This document shows, piece by piece, positions 29,649 to 38,542 of a DNA stretch of 64,000 bases. The notes beneath the pieces are model-generated. The model searched no databases. It was given only the letters and a program-made list of their open reading frames with translations, and had not been told where the DNA came from. The stretch comes from Leptospira sp. WS39.C2 (lineage in GTDB: Bacteria > Spirochaetota > Leptospiria > Leptospirales > Leptospiraceae): NCBI RefSeq assembly GCF_040833965.1, contig NZ_CP162142.1, forward strand, positions 558,001 to 622,000, written 5' to 3'. The translations under genes were made by a program, and so were the position numbers. How positions within the stretch are numbered: the first letter of the stretch is position 1; each line of letters begins with the position of its first letter.

Positions 29649-30086
29649 TTAATCTTCTGAGTTCCAACCTACCGAATAAATCACTGCAGTGGAAATGGTG
29701 AATAAGGAATAATAAGCGACCCATACCCAAACCAATTGTGTTGGAAGAAAATTGCTCAAAGACAATGTCCATAACATTGGGGATACAAATCCAATGAAGG
29801 AAACTAAAATCCCTACTAAAAAACCACCCACAAGTCCTTGTGGAAGAGATTCTTTCATTAAAGCATATAAAAAACCAAATGCCAAGGTGAAGGATAAATC
29901 GCTGAACACAGGACCAAGCCAAAAAACATCTGTTATGGGAACAAACATCGTTTTTAATGTTGGATCAAAGTAAAACTTTGCAAAAAACAACATTCTAAGT
30001 GGAATCGAAACCGCTTCCCAAAACGAAAAGGCAAGGAGGAATCGGACTAAAATCCGATTCCATTTTTCTGTATTCAGCGAACTCAA
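29649..30086 (-). CDS. Four-helix membrane protein of unknown function
   Basis: The 145-residue protein has four hydrophobic helices (about 10-35, 50-75, 83-108, 115-138). The start is TTG at 30086, four bases after the thiolase stop, with AGGTAAG before it. No ATG is available nearby that keeps the first helix. It appears to be the third gene of the dehydrogenase-thiolase operon. No family is recognised; a role in lipid or fatty-acid metabolism would be guesswork. Confidence 0.6.
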   Translation of the reverse strand: MSSLNTEKWNRILVRFLLAFSFWEAVSIPLRMLFFAKFYFDPTLKTMFVPITDVFWLGPVFSDLSFTLAFGFLYALMKESLPQGLVGGFLVGILVSFIGFVSPMLWTLSLSNFLPTQLVWVWVAYYSLFTISTAVIYSVGWNSED

Positions 30087-30089
30087 AAT

Positions 30090-31355
30090 CTACTTACCTA
30101 AAATGAACACGAAGTTCGTAGTCGCAGATCCACCGATGTTCAGCATAAGGCCATTTTTAGCACCTTTTACTTGGTAATCACCAGCTGTGTTTGTGACTTG
30201 TTTGTAGAGGTCGAGCATCATACGAACGCCAGATGCACCTACTGGGTGACCCACACCAATGAGTCCACCAGATGGATTGATTGGTTTTTTACCACCAAAA
30301 TCAATGGTTCCTTCTTCAATGGCGATGTGTTCTTTTCCTGGTTCTGAAATTCCAAAAGCAGAAATCGCAGCATACTCAGAAGAAGTAAAACAGTCATGTG
30401 TTTCGAACACATCAATGTTTTTTACATCCATGTCAGCACGTTTGTAAGCATCTTTTACAGTTTGGCGAGTCCATGGAAGGATGTATTTGTCCCCAACGGA
30501 TTCTTGTTTTTTTGCTTCAAATGTAATTGGTGCTACACGGTGACCCCAACCCTTCACACGAGGGATGTCATCAATTTTACGGCCAGTTTTTTTAGCGTAT
30601 TCTTTTGTGTAATCTTTGGATGCAAGGATGGTTACCGCAGCACCGTCTGTTACTTGAGAACAGTCAGTGATACAAAGTCTACCACCTACAGCCATATTAT
30701 TATCACCACCACGAGCCATCGCATGTTCTTTGTTCATGAACCATGTGCGAGTTTGCGCTTTTGGGTTACGTTTTGCGTTTGCGTAGTTGATACGAGAAAT
30801 TTCAGCAAGAGCATCCATAAAACGTTCTTCTTTCAGTTCGTAACGCTCAAGGATAACATCTGCTAGTTTTCCGAAAAGTTTTGGGAAAGGAAATTGAACT
30901 CCTTTCGCTTCTTTTTCGTAATAAGCAGCAGTTCCAAGAAAGTCACCACCCACAGAAGAAGAAACAGTTTTCATCACTTCCACACCAAGTACAATCGCTA
31001 GATCGTAATCTTCCGCACGGATATGTGTGATCGCTGCATCAAGTGCAACCGATCCGGAAGCACAAGCTGCTTCGTAACGAGCACCAGGAACTCCAAAAAG
31101 AGCAGGGTTTACTTCTGTAAGGAAAGCACCCAAGTGTCCTTGGTTGGCATACTGTTCTGCATCAAAGTTTCCAACAAAAACCGCAACACGGTTTTCTTTG
31201 TTCAAACGTTTGATTTCATCATAACTAATGCCTACTTTTTCAAGAGCATCATCTAATACTTCACGCATCATGGACATGAAGGTTTTTCCTTCTTTTGTCC
31301 AATTTCTTTGGAAGTCGGTTTGTTCTCCGCCTAGTACAAATACTTTTTCACTCAT
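30090..31355 (-). CDS. Thiolase (acetyl-CoA acyltransferase), SCP2-like type
   Basis: The 421-residue enzyme should cleave 3-ketoacyl-CoA, or condense acyl-CoA, in the cytoplasm. The nucleophilic cysteine is in [10 protein letters not shown] near residue 97, and the general-base His in [12 protein letters not shown] near residue 367. The [10 protein letters not shown] segment and the [10 protein letters not shown] ending resemble the SCP2-type thiolases rather than FadA. GGAG lies seven bases before the ATG. It follows the hydroxyacyl-CoA dehydrogenase gene by 13 bases, giving two consecutive steps of beta-oxidation. Confidence 0.9.
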   Translation of the reverse strand: MSEKVFVLGGEQTDFQRNWTKEGKTFMSMMREVLDDALEKVGISYDEIKRLNKENRVAVFVGNFDAEQYANQGHLGAFLTEVNPALFGVPGARYEAACASGSVALDAAITHIRAEDYDLAIVLGVEVMKTVSSSVGGDFLGTAAYYEKEAKGVQFPFPKLFGKLADVILERYELKEERFMDALAEISRINYANAKRNPKAQTRTWFMNKEHAMARGGDNNMAVGGRLCITDCSQVTDGAAVTILASKDYTKEYAKKTGRKIDDIPRVKGWGHRVAPITFEAKKQESVGDKYILPWTRQTVKDAYKRADMDVKNIDVFETHDCFTSSEYAAISAFGISEPGKEHIAIEEGTIDFGGKKPINPSGGLIGVGHPVGASGVRMMLDLYKQVTNTAGDYQVKGAKNGLMLNIGGSATTNFVFILGK

Positions 31356-31368
31356 ATGATACTCCTAA

Positions 31369-32679
31369 TTAACCTTTGAAAAGAGACCTTGCGTCCAGTT
31401 TGTCGCCAAGTTCGTAGAACTTTTTGCCTTCTTTCGCATCTTTTAAAAGTTTTGGAACTGGTATTTTAGACTGCTCCATCAACTTAATTGTTTCTTTTGG
31501 TCCACCAAGGAAATCAACGAAAGCAGAAGCGGGAACCCAGTTAAAACCGAAACCCATAGCGCCGTCAGTGTTTTCTTTAGTATCTACTACTTCTCCCACG
31601 AGAGAGAGCGAATAACTGATGTAACGTGAAATGAAGTAACGAGCAATGTCTGCTTCGAAGCCACTAGCTTTTTTTACTACATCCATCGCACCTTTGTAAT
31701 CGGAGTCTTTGATTTTTTGGCGAGCTTCTTTGATAAAAGGAATATCAAATTTTGGGTACGGATCGTACTCACCGGTTTTGATATTGTAAACAAACTTCTC
31801 ACGTTTTCCGTCAGCGTGTTTCACAACTTTTGTGAGACCACCACCAGATTTCATACCAAGTTTGCCAGCATCGATTAACTTTTGGAAGTAACCAGGAAGT
31901 TTGAATGTTTCGTGTGCTTCGTCTTTTGTATTGTCGTAGATGTTATCTACGATGGCTTTGTGAACATCTAGTCCTACGAAGTCTGCAGTAGCCAGTGGGC
32001 CCATCGCACGTCCAGTGTAACCAGACATGATTTCGTCCATAAGGGCAATTCCACCTTTGTCAGCATACTTTTCTGCAAAGTGAGCCACTTCGTTCATCAA
32101 CTGAAATCCAATTCTGTTTCCAGCAAATGCAGGAGTGTCATTTGTATAAACCACAGCACGGCCGAGTACTTTATCTAAGTATTCACCTAACGCTTGTGTG
32201 ACTTTTTTATCGTTACCTGAGTGAGTGACTAGTTCACAAAGGATCATTTTATAAGGAGGGTTAAAAAAATGCGTTCCGTAATAGTGTTTTTGGCCATCTT
32301 CATCGTAAGCTTTTGCCAAACGACCAATGGAAAGACCAGAAGACACTGTGGAAACAATGGTTCCTGGACGGCGCGCTTTTGCGATACGAGTGTTGATCGG
32401 TTCTTTGACTTCGTAACTTTCCGCCACGAGTTCGAATACCCAATCTGACTCTGCGACAGCTTTTTCCAGATCCGCATCGTAGGAACCAGGGATCATTCTT
32501 GCGCGAATTGTATCCGTTTTTACGGATGCGACAGCGGCTTCGATACCCTGTTTTGCTTTTTCAACATCTCTAGCGAGCATATGGACTTTAGCACCACCGA
32601 AGGCAGCAATGACGCCTGCACTTCCAGAACCCATGGCTCCGTTGGCACCTAAAATCGTGACAGTTTTGATTTCTCTCAT
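31369..32679 (-). CDS. 3-hydroxyacyl-CoA dehydrogenase
   Basis: The 436-residue enzyme oxidises 3-hydroxyacyl-CoA with NAD+. The Rossmann motif is [14 protein letters not shown] near residues 9-22. The catalytic His is in [11 protein letters not shown] near residue 135, followed by [13 protein letters not shown] near 180-192, and a C-terminal HCDH domain including [10 protein letters not shown]. No enoyl-CoA hydratase domain is present, so it is not the bifunctional FadB. It heads the operon with the thiolase. A palindrome 30 bases upstream of the start (32709-32724) is a candidate operator. Confidence 0.92.
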   Translation of the reverse strand: MREIKTVTILGANGAMGSGSAGVIAAFGGAKVHMLARDVEKAKQGIEAAVASVKTDTIRARMIPGSYDADLEKAVAESDWVFELVAESYEVKEPINTRIAKARRPGTIVSTVSSGLSIGRLAKAYDEDGQKHYYGTHFFNPPYKMILCELVTHSGNDKKVTQALGEYLDKVLGRAVVYTNDTPAFAGNRIGFQLMNEVAHFAEKYADKGGIALMDEIMSGYTGRAMGPLATADFVGLDVHKAIVDNIYDNTKDEAHETFKLPGYFQKLIDAGKLGMKSGGGLTKVVKHADGKREKFVYNIKTGEYDPYPKFDIPFIKEARQKIKDSDYKGAMDVVKKASGFEADIARYFISRYISYSLSLVGEVVDTKENTDGAMGFGFNWVPASAFVDFLGGPKETIKLMEQSKIPVPKLLKDAKEGKKFYELGDKLDARSLFKG

Positions 32680-32708
32680 GAAGGAATTTCCGAATCTAAT
32701 TTTTACTT

Positions 32709-32724
32709 ACCGTTCTAGAAAGGT
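32709..32724. promoter_or_regulatory. Candidate operator upstream of the hydroxyacyl-CoA dehydrogenase operon
   Basis: The 16-base sequence ACCGTTCTAGAAAGGT is an inverted repeat with one mismatched pair (positions 4 and 13); the core TTCTAGAA is a perfect palindrome and ACC/GGT end it. It lies 30-45 bases upstream of the dehydrogenase ATG, where a repressor of a fatty-acid operon would bind. The regulator is not encoded nearby. Confidence 0.4.
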
Positions 32725-32764
32725 GAGGCGACAGGAAAATCGTTTTTTTTTGTCAGATTTGTTA

Positions 32765-33050
32765 CAAAAGGGGGGCGGTGGGGGTTCGGGTGTGGGTACA
32801 ATCTCCCCGCCCTGCATTGGGTGGGGTACTGGACCCGCCACCCAATGTGTTCCCTTTACCATGCCCCGCTCGTTCTGGCACGCCCATTCCTAAAATCACG
32901 GTTTTTCTTTTTAAAAAGTTCATAGTTCAATCATCTGGGCACCCGGGCGGGCTCACTTCGGGGTCCGCATTCGCTCCCGTCTCCCTTGGCCTTCGGCCAC
33001 GGAAGACCAGGCCCTACGGATCCCTGGTGCGGCAATGAGGAAATGAAAAT
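32765..33050. repeat. GC-rich, hairpin-dense intergenic element (first half)
   Basis: Against AT-rich surroundings this block is GC-rich and packed with inverted repeats. GGGCGG (32773) pairs with CCGCCC region (32804-32812) allowing one bulge. CATTGGGTGG (32815-32824) pairs perfectly with CCACCCAATG (32838-32847). GCGGGCT (32947) pairs with GGTCCGC (32962) using G-U pairs; TGGCC (32987) pairs with GGCCA (32995); ACCAGG (33006) pairs with CCTGGT (33023). It lies between the DUF2721 gene and the hydroxyacyl-CoA dehydrogenase operon. It may be a structured RNA, a dispersed repeat or a remnant of transferred DNA. Confidence 0.5.
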
Positions 33051-33106
33051 TGATCCTAAATTGGAATGAATGGCCAAAGGTTTGTGTGATCCAAAAGGAA
33101 ATCCAT

Positions 33107-33213
33107 GCGCCAGCGGTAGTAGCGGAAATCCTTTCGCTTTAGGCGAAAGATTGGAGCGGATAACGCGGTCGGTTATCGTTTGTTTCTATGTGATGAAAAG
33201 GTTTCGAGGCGCC
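33107..33213. repeat. Palindromic twin stem-loop element (second half)
   Basis: Two adjacent stem-loops stand here: CTTTCGC (33131-33137) with GCGAAAG (33143-33149), and GATAAC (33159-33164) with GTTATC (33172-33177). The first is flanked by direct copies of AGCGGA (33121 and 33155). GCGCC at 33107 and GGCGC at 33208 could close the whole segment. Nothing coding fits. Confidence 0.5.
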
Positions 33214-33255
33214 CAAAAAGAAAATTTCAGATTTTCTATTGGGCGTACTTTTTGG
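33208..33255. terminator. Hairpin that may terminate transcription
   Basis: CGCCCAA (33210-33216) pairs with TTGGGCG (33239-33245), and the inner AGAAAAT/ATTTTCT region extends the stem. TACTTTTT follows on the plus strand. It lies just downstream of the DUF2721 gene's stop (33268), so it could serve either strand. Confidence 0.4.
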
Positions 33256-33267
33256 ACAAAGATTGTT

Positions 33268-33756
33268 TTATTTTCTTTGCACTTCACTCTCTAAAAATTC
33301 AGTAAACTCAATCTGACGGTTAATAAAAGTTAGGTTGTATCTGCTTTCATACAAAAGAAGTGCGCTGGCAAAAAACAAACAGATCCCTCCAGATAAAGCA
33401 ATAACAGTTGGAATCCAGTTTAGATTTTTGGCAAAAGCAAGTGTAAACGCAAGAGCCAAACTAGAAATAATAAATAACGATGTTGCTAAGTATAAAAATG
33501 CCATCGATCGTTGGATGAGAACAGCTCGTTTTTTTTGCACGGAAAGTTGGTGTCTCATATACACCATTCTTTGTTCATGAAAACTCCGTTTTCCATCCAG
33601 TAAAAGTTCTACTTCTGATTTCAAAAGATTCACTCGATCAAAAATTCTTCCCAGTCGATTCGCTGTGGAAAAAATCAAACTAGCACAAGCAGACACAAGG
33701 ACAGCGGGTGTGATCATACCTGATAGGATTTCTGAATTGGAAAATGATTCAAACAT
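33268..33756 (-). CDS. DUF2721 family membrane protein
   Basis: The 162-residue protein starts with an N-terminal helix (SGMITPAVLVSACASLIFSTANRLGRI), a basic helical middle (KSEVELLLDGKRSFHEQRM) and two further membrane helices (about 85-108 and 114-138). The pattern matches the DUF2721 family of small inner-membrane proteins of unknown function. Start is the ATG at 33756. No operon partner is evident. Confidence 0.75.
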   Translation of the reverse strand: MFESFSNSEILSGMITPAVLVSACASLIFSTANRLGRIFDRVNLLKSEVELLLDGKRSFHEQRMVYMRHQLSVQKKRAVLIQRSMAFLYLATSLFIISSLALAFTLAFAKNLNWIPTVIALSGGICLFFASALLLYESRYNLTFINRQIEFTEFLESEVQRK

Positions 33757-33976
33757 ATTGTTAACTTAGAAACGTTTGTTGGTTTTGAAAAGAAAAAACA
33801 TTTGCATCCTAGGTAACCAGATCTAAAGGGAATTTAGAAAAATTCTCGAAGGACGAAAAGTAAAGAAATGCAATTTAATTCATTCTTTTTATAATGAACC
33901 AATCATATAGCAACTGATATACGAAAATTATGTTGACGTTCGGTTTTAAACTCTAAACATTAATCGATGTCATACT

Positions 33977-34430
33977 ATGATGAAAATAAGAATACAAGTA
34001 ATAGTTTCCTTAAGTTTCCTTTTTGCTCATTGCGTCGATTCAATTCCTGATAAGTCCGAAAGAAAAAACGCTATTTATGAAAAGCTCACTCCAATGCTTT
34101 TGGGGATGTATGGGTCTGGCTTGGAAGAATGGAACACCGCTGCCACAAAGGACACTTTCTCCGAGTGAGCAGGAAGCACGCTATCAAGAGAAGGTGAAGA
34201 GAATGAACGATTTTTACGCAAAAGCACTTGAAGACGTTCCCCAACTTTCTTCCATGCAACTTTCTCATTTGCGAAGTAATTCTTTCCTTGGGGTTGTTGC
34301 CCATTCTTATCTGATGGACTATTTTGTAAATTTACCAAAGCAAGAAAAACAAATGATCGAGACAAACTTACAGTGGTTGGTTGCACTTCGGAAAGCCGCC
34401 ATTGATGAAGCAGTTAGGAGAGGTAGGTAA
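33977..34430 (+). pseudogene. Frameshifted lipoprotein gene
   Basis: The first frame starts at 33977 with a lipoprotein signal (VIVSLSFLFAHC) and runs to GLEEWN before a stop at 34166. The second frame continues without stop as SPSEQEARYQEKVKRMNDFY to the stop at 34430. Together they would make one protein of about 150 residues, so a +1 frameshift near 34140-34165 breaks the gene. The downstream frame has a normal helical, charged composition. The gene is followed by another lipoprotein gene one base after the stop. A sequencing error is possible; programmed frameshifting is less likely, since no slippery site is visible. Confidence 0.6.
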
Positions 34431-34431
34431 T

Positions 34432-34947
34432 ATGAAGCAATGGATGATATTACTCCTGCTTGTTTCAAGTTTTGTATCATGTGAAGATCTTAAGAAAGAA
34501 AGCCAGAGCAATGCCGAAGGGTTTTTTGTGATTTGGTTTGAGACACTGTTTAGGAGTTCAGGGTATGATTCTGCTTGTGATAATGTTAGTCTTTCAACTC
34601 CCTTAGTTCTAAGTAATCCAGTGCTATCGTCTTCCGTTCAGAAAACGTATCGATTTACGACTGGGTCTTCTGGATTAAAATACAATTTTTCTGGCTCCCC
34701 TGATTATCCAGCTTGTGGAGTAATTGTAGATATTAGAAGTTGTCGACCTCCTTATGCTTTTGCTAGCGACAGTGGTGTGGTCGTATCGTGTAATTCAGGT
34801 AGCTATCGAAATTATGTATCTGGTGGAACTCAAACATGTCAAATTCCAAGTTTTTCGAACCAAGTTGTTTTGGTGTATTTGATTTCTGCCACTTCATCTT
34901 ATCCAACTACGCCTTGTACTACGGTACAATTTGAGGTGATCCCTTGA
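34432..34947 (+). CDS. Cysteine-rich lipoprotein of unknown function
   Basis: The 171-residue product begins at ATG 34432 after GGAGAGGTAGG and has a lipobox SSFVSC at its signal end. The mature part holds several cysteines (for example SACDN, PACG, RSCR, VSCN, QTCQ, TPCT) that could form disulfides, with beta-type strands. No family is recognised. It starts one base after the frameshifted lipoprotein gene and overlaps the start of the SGNH hydrolase gene by four bases, so all three were one operon. Confidence 0.65.
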   Translation: MKQWMILLLLVSSFVSCEDLKKESQSNAEGFFVIWFETLFRSSGYDSACDNVSLSTPLVLSNPVLSSSVQKTYRFTTGSSGLKYNFSGSPDYPACGVIVDIRSCRPPYAFASDSGVVVSCNSGSYRNYVSGGTQTCQIPSFSNQVVLVYLISATSSYPTTPCTTVQFEVIP

Positions 34948-36139
34948 AACGAGTCATCATTTTAATCGTAGTTGCTTTTTATTTTCCCATTCAAGCTCAA
35001 CCCTTTAGTGGAATTCCAAATACGGACGGAGCTGGCTTTTGTGATACACGTGGAAAATTCTCATTACAAACTCAAGCATCACCTGATCCTGAAAATCCAC
35101 TTTACTATTCTAAAACCAGAGTCACTTTCTATGGTGACAGCCGCATTGATTTTGCCAATGCAGTGCCACTAGGGTATAATCCAGCGCTGTATTATGCACC
35201 GTTGATACAATCGGCAGATTATCCTGGACGATCTTTTTCCATGGGACTCTTTTATGGAATGTCTAGTTTGGACTTCTATTTAGGCACAGATCCGAGTTGG
35301 AATGTCCAAAACTTTGGACATGGCGGGGATAGTTCTCATGAAATGTTGATTCAATTAAAAAAATGTTTGGGTCAACCTAATTATTTTATAGCACCGAATG
35401 TAGCTTTTGAGATCGGAGGGAATGACTATTTGCAGAATATGTTAATGATCATGTTACTGCCTTGGAATGCAGAAGCATATATGAACCGTGCTTTAAATCA
35501 TATTGAAAGATCCATCACTCTATTATATCAAAAAAGAAAGAATGTTTTAATTATCGGGAATTATCCTGCAGTGTCATGGTCCGCTTTACTGGGGTTACCC
35601 GATGAACGAAAAGGATTTGCCTTTAAGACTTTTAATTTTAAATACCAATATAGCATCCAAATTCGTTCGATTGTAGATCATATTTCTTTTGCAAAGGAAC
35701 AATCATCCATTCCAGAAATATTAAATGAAGTTTTAAGAGAATATAATGGCTTTTCAATGTTGGAGTTAGTAAGCAATACAACAAATGGAATCTCTTTTAA
35801 CGTTTCGAGTGCAGACACAGTATGCTACGGTGCTCATATACCATCAAATGCATTTGCTCCCTATTTTTGTTGGTTGGCTGCAAACCTGTCGGCACCAGGT
35901 ACATTACCTCACATTTAATGCTTCGCCAAGAGTTGAATTACCCTGAAATACAAGCAAGAAGACAACCATACTTCCAAACGCAAGGTTTAATGCTCGAATA
36001 CCTGAGAATCTGGGAGGCATTTATCAATCCAGTTACTTATGAACCTTGGGTTGTGAATGATGCATTAATGGGAGATATTGTACACCCAAATGCTATTGGT
36101 CTTTCGGTTTGGATTTTGTCATTTATAGAATTAGGGTAA
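34944..36139 (+). pseudogene. Frameshifted SGNH (GDSL-like) hydrolase gene
   Basis: The first frame starts at 34944 with a signal peptide and has the SGNH motifs: FYGDSRID (catalytic Ser) near residue 64, NFGHGGDSS near 120 and EIGGNDYL near 156. It stops at 35918. The catalytic Asp/His block DIVHPNAIG lies in another frame near 36070-36092, in a reading frame that ends at 36139. The two frames join near ACATTTAATG (35909-35918), giving about 397 residues. So either a one-base loss broke the gene or there is an error. Without the Asp/His block the first part should be inactive. Confidence 0.65.
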
Positions 36140-36217
36140 AGGAAGTGATTTATTAAACAATGAATCCTTAATATCATGATAGTAACTTGTTACTAAAAAA
36201 ACCAATAGGATAAGAAT

Positions 36218-37171
36218 TTACATTTTCCATAATGAATTGATAGGCAATTCAAAATAGTTTGAAAACTCATCAACGCTTTTGTATTGTTTTACAATGGGAA
36301 AATCAATTTCAGCTTCTTTGTATTGTCTGGATAAATAGTTTAACCATTGTTTTATCCTACCAGCACGGCTAATATGATTCATCTCAGTTTCTAATTTTTG
36401 CCAATAAGAAAATAAAATCCCTTTCACCTCATTCCAAGGAAGATTTTCATTATTTTCATTTCGGATCATTAACGCCAGTGCTGGATTTGCGACTGCACCT
36501 CTTCCAATCATGATATCTTCACAACCGGAAATATCTTTACATCGTTTGGCATCTGTTACTGTCCAAATTTCTCCATTGGCCACCACAGGAATATTGACAG
36601 ATTGTACAATTTTTTGAATCCAATCCCAGTAAGCAGGAGGTTTGTATCCGTCTACTTTGGTCCGTGCATGGACTACAATTTCTTTTGCACCACCTTCTTC
36701 CAATGCTTTCGCACAAATTAGCGCGTGTTCTGTGGAATCATAACCCAGTCTCATCTTTGCAGTCACTGGGATATGGATGGGAACTGCATTTCTGACAGCC
36801 TTTACAATCGAGAACATTAAATTTGGTTCTTTTAATAATGCCGCGCCTCCGCGATTTCGATTCACTGTTGGAGCCGGGCATCCAAAATTGATATCAATAC
36901 CATAGGCACCAAGAGAGGCTACCTTGCTCGCATTTTCTGCCATACAATTGACGTCTGAACCTAATAGTTGTACTTTTACTGGAACTCCAGATTTGGTGTG
37001 GCTATTATTATATAATTCTGGAACACAACGATAATATCTATGAGAAGGAAGTAGGGTATCGTTTACACGTATAAATTCACTTACACATTCGTCATACCCA
37101 CCTACGCGCGTTAGGGTATCGCGTAAACGATAATCCAGTAGTCCTTCCATTGGTGCAAGTAAGATACGCAA
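36218..37171 (-). CDS. dusC: tRNA-dihydrouridine(16) synthase
   Basis: The 317-residue FMN enzyme reduces uridine in tRNA; it closely follows the E. coli DusC pattern. LLAPMEGLLDYRLRD opens it, EFIRV near residues 32-36 and VKVQLLGSD near 66-74 follow, then INFGCPAPTVN with the catalytic Cys98. AKMRLGYDST, VVHARTK and VANGEIW with DIMIGRGA complete the barrel. ARIKQWLNYLSRQY is the DusC-type C-terminal part. It starts with TTG at 37171, which fits the family's short N-terminus. It is convergent with the SGNH hydrolase gene. Confidence 0.93.
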   Translation of the reverse strand: MRILLAPMEGLLDYRLRDTLTRVGGYDECVSEFIRVNDTLLPSHRYYRCVPELYNNSHTKSGVPVKVQLLGSDVNCMAENASKVASLGAYGIDINFGCPAPTVNRNRGGAALLKEPNLMFSIVKAVRNAVPIHIPVTAKMRLGYDSTEHALICAKALEEGGAKEIVVHARTKVDGYKPPAYWDWIQKIVQSVNIPVVANGEIWTVTDAKRCKDISGCEDIMIGRGAVANPALALMIRNENNENLPWNEVKGILFSYWQKLETEMNHISRAGRIKQWLNYLSRQYKEAEIDFPIVKQYKSVDEFSNYFELPINSLWKM

Positions 37172-37684
37172 AAGAAAATAATCCTATCCCGTCACTTTTT
37201 TCGCTAGTGCAAGATGGATCATTCCAAATTTTGAATAAAATGAAAAGTGTTGCAAATTCTTGCCACCAATTCTTTTTTTAGATCCCAATGTGTGATTAAA
37301 ATTTAAAATTATATCGAGTATAATGATTCGATTTCCACAGGATTATTTCCAAATTTGGTTTAAAGATTCAGTGATTTTTTTCTATCGATTCTAACAGAAA
37401 AATTACATAACAAAGATCAATTCATTTATGCTGACTCATTTGACAACAAACTAATGCCCGCTATATTTTGATTCCTTATTGATTTTAGTAATTCCTGCAA
37501 TTGGAAGTTTGGTCATAACCCCAGAATATTCTTATTTTATTCGATCAATCTGCCTGATAGAAATTTAGATTTGAATTAGGAATGAAAATAGAATCGATTT
37601 GAAAATCTTTGAAAAATTATTGGGAAAATCAATAAAAAGAGATTGTTATGGATGAAAGAAAATCAGTATATTCGTATTCTCCTT
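37172..37684. other. Intergenic region with no gene found
   Basis: These 513 AT-rich bases lie between dusC and the next lipoprotein gene, which are divergent. I see no significant reading frame, repeat or RNA feature. Confidence 0.5.
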
Positions 37685-38524
37685 ATGAAAAATCCGTTTA
37701 TACTAATGATATTCTGTCTTTCGGTAAATGTTTGTTCTACGAATGTTACAACAATCCCAAAAGATAATTTAAGCCAAACGATTGCAGCGCCCATTTATTC
37801 AGAATTTTACAATACAAATGAATATATGTTCCCAATTCTGAAAGAATCAAAACGACCCAAAGAAGCAGGTAAAATTTATTATGCGATCTTAAAGGACAAA
37901 GAAACTGGGCAGATCCTTCGAACTATATCCATTCTTATAGATGATAAAACAATGAATTTGAAACCAGAAGAATACTTTCATTATCCAATTTATTATGCGA
38001 ATCGTGTATCAAGGAGTTTTGGTTATTGGCATCATTATAATTCCACTTATGACATTCGAAGAGCAGCTGATAATTCTCCCGTTTATATGCCTGTTTATGC
38101 TTCTGCTAGTGTTGTTACATTGGCAGCTTTCGGAATCGCTTATGTTGCTTCTACTGGGACAGCTTTTATTATCGGTTTAGGAAAGGGAACCTATGAATTT
38201 ACAGAAGATATATTGGAAGGTGTAGTGATCTCCAATCAAGAAATCGTATTAGCTTATGACGACTATGTTTATGATGAAAAAAATAGACTAAAATCAATTT
38301 TAACCTATTTACCATATCGCTCTATTTCGAAGTCAGTCATCCCGCTGTATGACCGCGATGGAAAAAAACAGATTGGCCAAATGTATCCTTCGACAAAACC
38401 AATTTTATTATCACAAATGGATTTTAATTATAACAAATCGAATCCCAATCCAAAATCAGCTACCTTAGTTGAGTTTTTACCACAAAAAACTAAAAAGATA
38501 ATTTCTTTACCAATTCGTAATTAA
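37685..38524 (+). CDS. Lipoprotein with a hydrophobic segment
   Basis: From the ATG at 37685 the product has 279 residues, with a lipoprotein signal (FILMIFCLSVNVC) and a membrane-like hydrophobic, alanine-rich segment in the middle (VVTLAAFGIAYVASTGTAFIIGLG). The rest is polar, rich in Tyr and Ser, with strand-like parts such as SVIPLYDRDGKKQIGQM. In-frame starts at 37643 (TTG) and 37652 are less likely because they place extra polar residues before the signal. The 808-residue protein gene follows 18 bases later. Function unknown. Confidence 0.6.
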   Translation: MKNPFILMIFCLSVNVCSTNVTTIPKDNLSQTIAAPIYSEFYNTNEYMFPILKESKRPKEAGKIYYAILKDKETGQILRTISILIDDKTMNLKPEEYFHYPIYYANRVSRSFGYWHHYNSTYDIRRAADNSPVYMPVYASASVVTLAAFGIAYVASTGTAFIIGLGKGTYEFTEDILEGVVISNQEIVLAYDDYVYDEKNRLKSILTYLPYRSISKSVIPLYDRDGKKQIGQMYPSTKPILLSQMDFNYNKSNPNPKSATLVEFLPQKTKKIISLPIRN

Positions 38525-38542
38525 AACTAAAATCAAACGAAT

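Noticed and set aside
32778..33294. Open frames of 86 and 74 codons across the GC-rich block
   Set aside because: They have no ribosome-binding site or known family, run through hairpins and are rich in Pro, Gly and Arg as expected of GC-rich noncoding DNA.
36180..36195. Palindrome TAGTAAC-TT-GTTACTA between the SGNH hydrolase and dusC genes
   Set aside because: A loop of two bases cannot fold well and there is no T-run placed to end either transcript.
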